This document shows, in pieces, positions 7,874-14,302 of a stretch of DNA of 23,734 bases. The notes beneath the pieces were generated by a model, which searched no databases, was not told where the DNA came from, and saw nothing but the letters and a program-made list of their open reading frames with translations. Position numbers and translations under genes: made by a program. The DNA comes from an uncultured Clostridia bacterium (GTDB taxonomy: Bacteria > Bacillota > Clostridia > TANB77 > CAG-508). The stretch spans positions 1 to 23,734 of the forward strand of contig CAOPQH010000009.1 in the NCBI GenBank assembly GCA_948505485.1. The letters run 5' to 3'. Numbering within the stretch: position 1 is the stretch's first letter; the number at the start of each line of letters is the position of its first letter.

Positions 7874-8839
7874 ATGAACGATAAAAGTAAAGGAGATTTT
7901 TATAAAAATATTTGCAATAGATATATAGAAACAATGTCAAAAGAAATGTTACTAGAGATAGATAATAAGATATTACATATTTTTATAGAAGATGAGTATA
8001 TAGAACTTAAAGAAGAAGGCAAGATAAATAGTCAAAATTATCAAGACTATTTAGATGGAGATTTTAATGTATGTGAGTATGATTCTTATAGAGATTTATA
8101 TAATTCTACAATAAAAGATGAAGTGATTTATGATATAGAGGATTTAGGTTTATTTGATTATAATAATAACTGGAATTTCTATATAACATTTGAAGAATTA
8201 AAAGAAATGGGATATGCAGATAAAGTAAAATATAATTATCCACTAATTGAAAAATACATCATTGATGATGAAGATGAATTCTATGATTACTTTTCTTTGG
8301 AACAATTAAATGAGTTTGAAGAATCACTACATTTATATTATGAAACCGAAGATATTGATACTAATAAATGGGGAGAGTTATATTCAAAATCAAATAAAAA
8401 GTTCAATTATAATATTATTGCTCTATCAGAAGGAATGATAGATTATTATGATTTGGTACAAGATTATAAAACAAATTTGCAAAAATATTATGATTTATCA
8501 TTAAATGAAGTTATTGATTATTTTAGAGAAAATATGATAAAAGATTTAATGGGTTATGGAAGTGATAGAGATGAAGGGTTAGAACATTTATCTTCAATGT
8601 ATCAAGAAATTATGGATAGGCTAGGCATAAAATATTCAAATGTTTATACAGAAGATGTATCAGATGGAAAATATCTAACAACAATTATTTTTGAAAATGA
8701 TAATTCAATAAAAATAGATACAAGTGCTTGGAATGGAATAAAAGTTGTAGCAGAAAATGTAGAATCTATTTATGAAACTTATAAAAAAACACAAGAAAAA
8801 ATAAAGAATGATGAAATAGAAAATGAATTAAATTATTAA
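7874..8839 (+). CDS. Very acidic hypothetical protein, 321 aa
   Basis: A GAAGGGAG ribosome binding site precedes the ATG, 24 nt after the previous stop. About 23 % of residues are Asp or Glu (73 of 321 by hand count), with many tyrosines, a composition shared with ArdA-type DNA mimics. Residues about 255-320 contain a strand pair (KYLTTIIFENDNSIKIDTSA) and a C-terminal helix ending in DEIENELNY. There is no recognisable enzyme motif. A terminator hairpin follows within 20 nt, so this is probably the last gene of the segment that began with ardA, unless the terminator is read through. Confidence 0.72.
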   Translation: MNDKSKGDFYKNICNRYIETMSKEMLLEIDNKILHIFIEDEYIELKEEGKINSQNYQDYLDGDFNVCEYDSYRDLYNSTIKDEVIYDIEDLGLFDYNNNWNFYITFEELKEMGYADKVKYNYPLIEKYIIDDEDEFYDYFSLEQLNEFEESLHLYYETEDIDTNKWGELYSKSNKKFNYNIIALSEGMIDYYDLVQDYKTNLQKYYDLSLNEVIDYFRENMIKDLMGYGSDRDEGLEHLSSMYQEIMDRLGIKYSNVYTEDVSDGKYLTTIIFENDNSIKIDTSAWNGIKVVAENVESIYETYKKTQEKIKNDEIENELNY

Positions 8840-8857
8840 AAAATATATTCAAGATTT

Positions 8858-8894
8858 AAGGTGATAAAAGTAAAATTTTATCTCCTTTTTATTT
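8858..8894 (+). terminator. Intrinsic terminator between 8839 and 8920 genes
   Basis: AAGGTGATAAAA (8858-8869) pairs with TTTTATCTCCTT (8876-8887) with one mismatch, followed by TTTTTATTTT. The next start codon is only about 25 nt beyond it. Confidence 0.7.
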
Positions 8895-8919
8895 TGGATA
8901 GAAAGGATAGTGATTAAAA

Positions 8920-9882
8920 ATGGGACAAAGAAGTCAGATATATATTCGTATTAAAGATGAGGATGGAAATACAACTCTATTTGCAAAATATTTTCAATGG
9001 AATTTTGGAGAAAGGATGATTTCAAGAGCAAGATATGGAATTGAATATATTAAAAGAAATATGGAATATATCAATCAAGATACTGTGCAGCAAAGAATAA
9101 ATAAAATTTTTGATATTAACTTTGATATGCAAGATGTGGCTTTAAGCACAGATATTTTGCAAGAAGTTCGCAATGATTTTTGGTGGGATAGGTCATCAGT
9201 AAATGACTATATCTTTTCAGGTCAAGACAATAATGATGGTAAATTATTTATAGATTGTGACCAAACTTCTAATGAAATTAAGTTTTGTTTTACAGATTAT
9301 GATTTGAAAATTTTAACACCAAATAAATATATGAAATGGGATATAGGAGAAGAATGGAAATCTAATAAATTTTATGATGAACCAGACTTAAATAAAGAGT
9401 GGCAAGAGATAATTCCTATATGCGAAAGTAACATTGAATATATAAATAGAAATGCAAAAATGATGAATGAATTAGAATTAGAACAATATATTAATGAGGA
9501 TTATTCTAAACAAATTGGAGATTCAAAATTTAAAGAATTTTTGCAAGAGTTTATTGAAAAAGGAATGTTGCATAATGATTTTAGATATTTCCATATTGAA
9601 AGAACAGATGAAAATAATTCTTGGAAATTTTATGGTCAGAATCCAGAGGATTTATATATGAAGTATGATAGTAGTGCAAACAGATTAACAGTAGAGCCAT
9701 CTTTTGACAAAGAATATTACGAAGGAATAATACAAGAAGTTTGCAATTATTATTGCTTGAAATATGAAAAAAATTTAAAAGAGTTTACATCTTTAGAAGA
9801 AAGTTTTGGCAAAGAAACTGAAATAAAATCGTTAGAAATTGGAGAAAAAAATGATGCAGAAATCGACTATGATTATGAATAG
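8920..9882 (+). CDS. MGQRSQ-type hypothetical protein, 320 aa
   Basis: The protein opens MGQRSQIYIRIKDEDGN and continues LFAKYFQWNFGERMISRARY (residues 20-39). I recognise this as a conserved opening of uncharacterised proteins on clostridial mobile elements; no activity is known. The N-terminal domain is about 140 residues, with probable strands at FIDCDQTSNEIKFCFTDYDL. The C-terminal half is helical and acidic, ending in NDAEIDYDYE. The ribosome binding site is AGAAAGGA. It starts 25 nt after one terminator hairpin and is followed by another at 9894-9923. Confidence 0.75.
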   Translation: MGQRSQIYIRIKDEDGNTTLFAKYFQWNFGERMISRARYGIEYIKRNMEYINQDTVQQRINKIFDINFDMQDVALSTDILQEVRNDFWWDRSSVNDYIFSGQDNNDGKLFIDCDQTSNEIKFCFTDYDLKILTPNKYMKWDIGEEWKSNKFYDEPDLNKEWQEIIPICESNIEYINRNAKMMNELELEQYINEDYSKQIGDSKFKEFLQEFIEKGMLHNDFRYFHIERTDENNSWKFYGQNPEDLYMKYDSSANRLTVEPSFDKEYYEGIIQEVCNYYCLKYEKNLKEFTSLEESFGKETEIKSLEIGEKNDAEIDYDYE

Positions 9883-9893
9883 AAAAACTACGC

Positions 9894-9923
9894 AAAGTGG
9901 AGTAAAAAATGCTCCACTTTTTT
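9894..9923 (+). terminator. Strong intrinsic terminator closing the left cluster
   Basis: AAAGTGGAG (9894-9902) pairs perfectly with CTCCACTTT (9912-9920); the loop is 9 nt and the tail is six Ts. It lies 11 nt after the stop codon at 9882. Confidence 0.88.
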
Positions 9924-9934
9924 CAAAAAACGAA

Positions 9935-10110
9935 ACAAAAATTATCTCCCAGAGGGCAACAAGGGTATTAGGGATTTTTCCCTAAACAGCGAAAAGGGTG
10001 TCAAAACACCACGCTGGCGAATATTGGGCATTAAAAATGATCCTCAATATTCGGAGCAAATAAATTGCTCTAGATTTCTTGTCCTATGCTTCGCTAGTAC
10101 AAGAATATTT
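9935..10110. other. Gene-free, hairpin-rich block: candidate oriT, origin or structured RNA
   Basis: This is the main part of a 309-nt gap with no gene and is visibly richer in G+C than its surroundings. Five hairpins lie in series: TTAGGGA/TCCCTAA (9968-9985); CAGCG/CGCTG enclosing GGTGT/ACACC (9987-10016); CGAATATTG/CAATATTCG with inner GG/CC and CATT/AATG (10018-10053); GAGCAA/TTGCTC (10054-10070); and TTCTTGT/ACAAGAA with inner CTA/TAG (10076-10105). It lies between a terminator and a promoter and 2.1 kb upstream of the MobC-relaxase pair. It could be an origin of transfer, a single-strand or double-strand origin, or a folded RNA. I cannot identify a nick site. Confidence 0.5.
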
Positions 10111-10127
10111 GAAATATAAAGAATAGA

Positions 10128-10177
10128 TATACAAAAAATGGAACTTGTGTTATAATCAACTCAACGAATAGTAATTT
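10128..10177 (+). promoter_or_regulatory. Promoter with conserved downstream block, upstream of hydrolase gene
   Basis: TATACA (10128-10133), a 17-nt spacer ending in TGT and TATAAT (10151-10156) form an extended -10 promoter. The 50 bases from the -35 through AATAGTAATTT (10167-10177) match 41 of 50 bases at 23512-23561, including 18 of the 21 bases after the -10. Transcription would start near 10163 and read into the gene at 10192. Confidence 0.75.
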
Positions 10178-10191
10178 GAAAGAGAGAAAAA

Positions 10192-10821
10192 ATGAAAAAT
10201 ATATTAATACACGGATTAGGGCAAAATGAGCAAAGTTGGAATAATACTAATGAATATTTAAGAAAAAATCAAATTGATCCAATATGTCCTAATTTATTTG
10301 AATTAACTAAAAACACTTCAAAGGATTATAAAATGATGTATAATGTCTTTTCGGATTTGTGTAATGCTCAAAAAGAAAAACTTAATTTATGTGGTATTTC
10401 ATTAGGTGGAATATTAGCATTAGATTTTGCAAAAGAATATCCAGAAAAGGTAAATTCTATTATTTTAATAGGTACACCATATAAGATACCAAAGACACTT
10501 TTTAAATTACAAAGTATAATATTTCATATAATGCCAAAGTCTACATTTGAAAGAATGGGATGTTCAAAGGGAGAATTTATTACTTTAGTTAATTCAATGA
10601 ATAATCTCGATATTTCAAGTGATTTAGACAGAATAAAATGTTCAAGTTTAATTATATGTGGAGCCAAAGACAATGTGAATATTGAAAGTGCTAAATTATT
10701 AAATAAGAATATAAAAAATAGTAAATTGAAAGTAATAAGTAATTCAGCACACGAAGTTAATATTGATAATCCAAAAGAACTTGCAGATACAATTTATGAC
10801 TTTTGGAAAGATAATCAATAA
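10192..10821 (+). CDS. Alpha/beta hydrolase, 209 aa
   Basis: The protein starts MKNILIHGLGQNEQSW, the HGxG oxyanion motif of alpha/beta hydrolases. The nucleophile elbow is G-I-S-L-G-G with Ser70, followed by the usual small-residue helix. The acid is probably Asp160 (IICGAKDNVN) and the base His187 (SNSAHEVN), so the catalytic triad is complete. At 209 aa with a short cap (about residues 100-145) it is a small member. Substrate is not predictable; esterase or lipase-like chemistry is likely. It has its own extended -10 promoter and is followed after 30 nt by the recombinase-fragment gene. It is cytoplasmic, with no signal peptide. Confidence 0.85.
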   Translation: MKNILIHGLGQNEQSWNNTNEYLRKNQIDPICPNLFELTKNTSKDYKMMYNVFSDLCNAQKEKLNLCGISLGGILALDFAKEYPEKVNSIILIGTPYKIPKTLFKLQSIIFHIMPKSTFERMGCSKGEFITLVNSMNNLDISSDLDRIKCSSLIICGAKDNVNIESAKLLNKNIKNSKLKVISNSAHEVNIDNPKELADTIYDFWKDNQ

Positions 10822-10851
10822 TATAATTTTAAAGTGAGAGGAGAGAAAATA

Positions 10852-11433
10852 ATGAATAGTAGAATATTAGGATATAGATATGATAATGTTAGTCAGTCAC
10901 TTATTAGTGATAAAGAAGAATCACAAGTAGTACAATGTATATTTGATTTATACACATTCTACAAATTAAGACAAGATGAGATAGAGAATTTAATCGAAGC
11001 CAATAAATCTTTACATCAAATTATAGAAGATAGAATTAGTGATATATGGAACAAATTATATGAAACAAATAAAAATATATCTAAAAAGTTTGATGAGAAT
11101 AATATAATTAAAATGTTAGATAATGATGAGAAAGTAGCAATAAGCATATTAGACCAAGTGAAAAAAGAGATAGAACGAATTAATGAAATTGCAAATACAT
11201 CTTTACTGGAGAAAATTGATGATGCGATAATGTTAATTCAAAATAAAGCGAAAATAAAAGAAAAATACGGAAACTTTGAAAATATAAGCAAAACTTATAA
11301 ACAATACTTAAATGAAAAATTTAGTATTAGAGCAAAAGAACACGAAGCAGTGATTAGTAAAGAATTGTGGGAAGAAATTGCTAAAAGAGTAAATATGCCA
11401 AAAGAAAACATAGAGATTGATATAACTGAATAA
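10852..11433 (+). CDS. Protein with pieces of a serine-recombinase 'recombinase' domain, 193 aa
   Basis: I chose the ATG at 10852, after GAGAGGAG; an upstream ATG at 10834 has no clear site. Residues 4-37 (ILGYRYDNVSQSLISDKEES, then QVVQCIFDLY) follow the opening of the recombinase domain of large serine recombinases (family: GY-x-x-D-x-x-x-K-L-x-I-x-x-x-E-A-x-x-V-x-x-I-F). Near the end, HEAVISKELWEEIAKRV matches the H-E-x-I-I-x-x-E-L-W motif from later in the same domain. The middle of the domain is replaced by about 120 residues of charged helix. There is no catalytic serine domain, so it cannot recombine DNA by itself. The last residues are NIEIDITE. It may be a DNA-binding accessory protein (inference). 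Confidence 0.7.
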   Translation: MNSRILGYRYDNVSQSLISDKEESQVVQCIFDLYTFYKLRQDEIENLIEANKSLHQIIEDRISDIWNKLYETNKNISKKFDENNIIKMLDNDEKVAISILDQVKKEIERINEIANTSLLEKIDDAIMLIQNKAKIKEKYGNFENISKTYKQYLNEKFSIRAKEHEAVISKELWEEIAKRVNMPKENIEIDITE

Positions 11434-11448
11434 TAAAAACAAAATTTT

Positions 11449-11474
11449 AAGGGGATAGATTCCCCTTATTTTTT
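11449..11474 (+). terminator. Intrinsic terminator upstream of the 11499 gene
   Basis: AAGGGGA (11449-11455) and TCCCCTT (11461-11467) form a 7-bp stem with a 5-nt loop, followed by ATTTTTT. It is 24 nt before the next ATG. Confidence 0.8.
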
Positions 11475-11498
11475 ATGCAAGAAAAGAGGGATATATTT

Positions 11499-12110
11499 AT
11501 GGATAGTCAAAGTAAACTAGATAGCATATTTGTATCTTATAATAAAATTTTGAAAAGGCTAAAAGAAAACAATATAAAAACTAAAAACAATAAAGAAATA
11601 ACACATAAAGATTTAAGACTTGCAATTTCTACTATGTTAAAGAAACATCCTAACTGTAGATGGCAAAGTAATAAGTGTAGAAATAAAAAATATTTCATTA
11701 TAGATGAAGGATATTTATGGATTAGATATGTATATTTTCAAGATGAAAAATCTTTAATAGATGCAGATATTGATTTCTTTGAAGAAAGAATTAAGCAATA
11801 TGAGAAACTATTGGATTTGAAAAGTAGAAATCTATTTGATAAAGAAATGTATGTAAAAGAATTGGAAGAATTTTTTAATCGTTCAACTCCAACAATAAAA
11901 AGATCTGTATATAAGATGCTGAAAGTAGATAGCAATTACAGATATAATAAAGATGGAAAATTTGTGATTACTAAAGAAGGTGTTGAATGGCTGTGTAAAA
12001 ATTGTTTTAAGCAAAAATATCTGGAGATATTAGAAAACTACAAAATGGAACTAACAGAAAAGTATATTGCAGCAGGATATATATATGATAATTTCTTTAA
12101 TAGAAATTAA
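11499..12110 (+). CDS. Hypothetical protein with internal duplication, 203 aa
   Basis: I chose the ATG at 11499, 8 nt after AAGAGGG (11484-11490); an ATG at 11475 directly abuts the terminator T-run and has no ribosome binding site. Two halves look alike: LAISTMLKKHPNCRWQSN with KKYFIIDEGYLWIRYVYF, and IKRSVYKMLKVDSNYRYN with GKFVITKEGVEWLCKNCF. Each unit has a helix, a basic loop, a strand and a second helix, resembling a small winged-helix module, followed by a coiled region. I infer DNA or RNA binding, but no family is recognised. It sits between two terminators, just before the mobilization genes. Confidence 0.72.
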   Translation: MDSQSKLDSIFVSYNKILKRLKENNIKTKNNKEITHKDLRLAISTMLKKHPNCRWQSNKCRNKKYFIIDEGYLWIRYVYFQDEKSLIDADIDFFEERIKQYEKLLDLKSRNLFDKEMYVKELEEFFNRSTPTIKRSVYKMLKVDSNYRYNKDGKFVITKEGVEWLCKNCFKQKYLEILENYKMELTEKYIAAGYIYDNFFNRN

Positions 12111-12130
12111 ATTTATAAAGTTATGAAATG

Positions 12131-12165
12131 AGAAGTGAGAATCGTATTCTTGCTTCTTATTTTTT
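12131..12165 (+). terminator. Hairpin with T-tract upstream of the mobC-like gene
   Basis: AGAAGTGAGAAT (12131-12142) pairs with ATTCTTGCTTCT (12146-12157) along 12 bp with two G-T pairs and a 3-nt loop, followed by TATTTTTTAT. It lies 21 nt after the stop at 12110 and 18 nt before the MobC-like start. Besides a terminator, an oriT inverted repeat is possible because of its position directly before mobC and the relaxase. Confidence 0.7.
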
Positions 12166-12183
12166 ATGGGAAGGAAGATATAA

Positions 12184-12600
12184 ATGGAATTTAATTCAAA
12201 AGAAAGAAGAAAAAGTATAAAAGTGTGGCTATCAGATGAAGAAAGAACTTTGGTTGAGGCAAAAGCAGAATATTATGGTTATAAACGATTAGCAAAATAT
12301 ATTCGTGATGCAGCAATCTATGAAAAAGTAACTTATTTTGATTTGAAAAACAAAGAAGAATTATATAGTGCTTATGCAGAAAACACAAAGCAAGTAAAAA
12401 AGGTAGCAAAAGAAATTAGGCATATAAGTAAATATGCTACACAATTATCAGAAGTAGAATTACAAACATTACAAAATACAATGTATGGGATATTAAAGAA
12501 TCAAAAAGCAATGATAAAACTTATTGATGAGAAACTTGATTTAGATGTATGGAAAGAAATCAATCATAATAAATTTGAGAAAATAGAGGAGGAACAGTAA
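12184..12600 (+). CDS. MobC-like relaxosome accessory protein, 138 aa
   Basis: The N-terminus has the ribbon-helix-helix-like pattern of MobC/plasmid mobilization proteins: SIKVWLSDEERTLVEAKAEY, then YKRLAKYIRDAAIYE (roughly residues 10-48). The rest is a long helix (about 55-125) likely to mediate dimerisation or relaxase contact. Such proteins bind oriT and help the relaxase melt and nick it. The stop overlaps the relaxase start by one base (TAATG), a sign of translational coupling and of a shared function. The ribosome binding site is GGAAGGA. Length is typical for the family. Confidence 0.85.
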   Translation: MEFNSKERRKSIKVWLSDEERTLVEAKAEYYGYKRLAKYIRDAAIYEKVTYFDLKNKEELYSAYAENTKQVKKVAKEIRHISKYATQLSEVELQTLQNTMYGILKNQKAMIKLIDEKLDLDVWKEINHNKFEKIEEEQ

Positions 12601-14234
12601 TGCCAGTTACAAAAAGATTACCACATTTGGGTACACCTAAAAATTTAATTGAATACATACTAGATGAGAAAAATGATGGCGAAAAAGTAGGATATGCTAG
12701 TTCCTTAAATTGTAATGTTGAAACAGCACTTTATGAATTTAAAGATATTCAAAAGAAATATAAAATGGGAGGAACTAGAAGTGCATATCATATTATCCAG
12801 AGTTTTTCACCCAAGGATAGAATAACTGTAGAGCAAGCTAATGAAATTGGATTAAGAATGTGCAAGGAATTATATCCAAATTTTCAATGTATTGTTTCAA
12901 CTCATATTGATAAAGGACACATACATAACCATATATGTGTAAATGCAATAAATCTAGATGGTAGAAAGTTAGAAGATAGACTTGCCAATGAAAAAGAAGG
13001 CTTGTATGGAGTAAGTGATACAAGTGATAGAATCGCAGCCGAGTATGGCTGTTTTATTATGCCCAGAAAAACATATTTGCAGTCTAAAAATAGTCAAGAT
13101 GATTATTACCAATATAAAAAGCAATCTTGGAAAGAACAAATTGAAGAACAATTAGAAAGACTTATTCCTAAATGTAATAGTATTGATGAACTTCTAGATG
13201 AACTATCCATTTTAGGATATGAAATAAGGAGAGGTAAACATATATCAGTTAAATGTCTTGGGATGCAAAGATATGCAAGAATAGATACAATAAACTTAAA
13301 ATATAGTACAAGTAATTTATATAAAATATATAAAGAAAGAGATAATATCAAATTATTAGCAATTAAGACAGAACAAACTGAATTTAATTCAATTATATTT
13401 CAAAAAGTGAATGAATCTAAAATTGCTATTGAAAAAAGTCAGTTAGCTGCAAAAGGAAAAGTATATAGTGAATACCAAAAAACTAAATATCAAGAAATAA
13501 AAAGATATTATATGTTAAAAAAACAATTAGAATATCTAGATAAATACAATATTAGAGATTTTGAGGATATTGAAACAGAAATATCTATTAAAAGAAACCA
13601 GATAAAAAGTAGAAATGTTCAAATAAAGAAGAATCAAGATAAATTTAACAAAATACTAGAAACTACAGAAATGGCGAATGATTATATTAGACTACATACT
13701 GTTTATGAGTATGCTAAATTCTATAAAGATCAAGACAAAGACTATATTTTACCTAAAGAGGCAGAAATATTTTTGAATATTCAAAAACAATTAAATATTA
13801 CTTCTATTGATGAGGCAAAACAAATAATCAAAGATTCAAGATCTGAACGAATCAATATAAATAAGCAAAGAAAAGAAGTTTTAGAACTTCAAAGAGAATT
13901 GAACCATTTAGAAACAATCAAAGAAGAAAAATTATCAAGCAGTAATCTGTTTATTCATAACATTAAGTTCGGAGGAAACAGAATCGACTATAAAAATTCA
14001 AAGGATAAAGAATTTTGTGTGAATTTACCATACACAAATTTTAAAATACATATAGATAAAAGGTTTACTGCATATAATGAGAAACATCAATTTTATACAT
14101 TATATCTAGTAGATGATAGAGAATACGAACTATATGATGAAAATAATGAAAAAGTTGGCAATGTAACAGGAATAGAATTAGAAAAATTTGTGTTAGACAA
14201 GAAAAAAGAGATTGATTCATTATATAGTAAATAA
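12600..14234 (+). CDS. MOBP-type relaxase / mobilization nuclease, 544 aa
   Basis: The relaxase nicks oriT and becomes covalently attached to the 5' end of the transferred strand. The first about 180 residues show the family order: a tyrosine at residue 19 in NLIEYILDEKN (probable nucleophile), C-N-V-E-T-A-x-x-E-F, HIIQSFSPKDRITVEQANEI, and the metal-binding histidine motif STHIDKGHIHNH (residues 100-111; His102, His107, His109). After this come a charged helical region (about 270-450) with coiled-coil character and a C-terminal domain with beta structure (YTLYLVDDREYELYDENNEK). No coupling protein or type IV secretion genes are in the window, so the element may be mobilizable, or its transfer genes may lie outside. 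It is followed by a terminator. Confidence 0.9.
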   Translation: MPVTKRLPHLGTPKNLIEYILDEKNDGEKVGYASSLNCNVETALYEFKDIQKKYKMGGTRSAYHIIQSFSPKDRITVEQANEIGLRMCKELYPNFQCIVSTHIDKGHIHNHICVNAINLDGRKLEDRLANEKEGLYGVSDTSDRIAAEYGCFIMPRKTYLQSKNSQDDYYQYKKQSWKEQIEEQLERLIPKCNSIDELLDELSILGYEIRRGKHISVKCLGMQRYARIDTINLKYSTSNLYKIYKERDNIKLLAIKTEQTEFNSIIFQKVNESKIAIEKSQLAAKGKVYSEYQKTKYQEIKRYYMLKKQLEYLDKYNIRDFEDIETEISIKRNQIKSRNVQIKKNQDKFNKILETTEMANDYIRLHTVYEYAKFYKDQDKDYILPKEAEIFLNIQKQLNITSIDEAKQIIKDSRSERININKQRKEVLELQRELNHLETIKEEKLSSSNLFIHNIKFGGNRIDYKNSKDKEFCVNLPYTNFKIHIDKRFTAYNEKHQFYTLYLVDDREYELYDENNEKVGNVTGIELEKFVLDKKKEIDSLYSK

Positions 14235-14249
14235 TTAAATAAAAAAATT

Positions 14250-14279
14250 GGCTCCAGATTAAATTCTGGGGCTTTTTTC
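14250..14279 (+). terminator. Intrinsic terminator after the relaxase
   Basis: GCTCCAGA (14251-14258) pairs with TCTGGGGC (14265-14272) with one G-T pair and a 6-nt loop, followed by six Ts (14273-14278). The methyltransferase start is about 24 nt further on. Confidence 0.85.
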
Positions 14280-14302
14280 GTATGCAAAGGAGGAATTAGA
14301 TT

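Noticed and set aside
36..9964. The 12-mer AGAGGGCAACAA occurs at about 35 and again at about 9952
   Set aside because: Repeated 12-mers are expected by chance in a window of this size, the flanks do not match, and the first copy is inside an open frame.
10015..10021. TGGCGAA as a Spo0A box upstream of the hydrolase promoter
   Set aside because: It is a single copy more than 100 bp from the -35 and part of a hairpin arm; this is probably coincidence.
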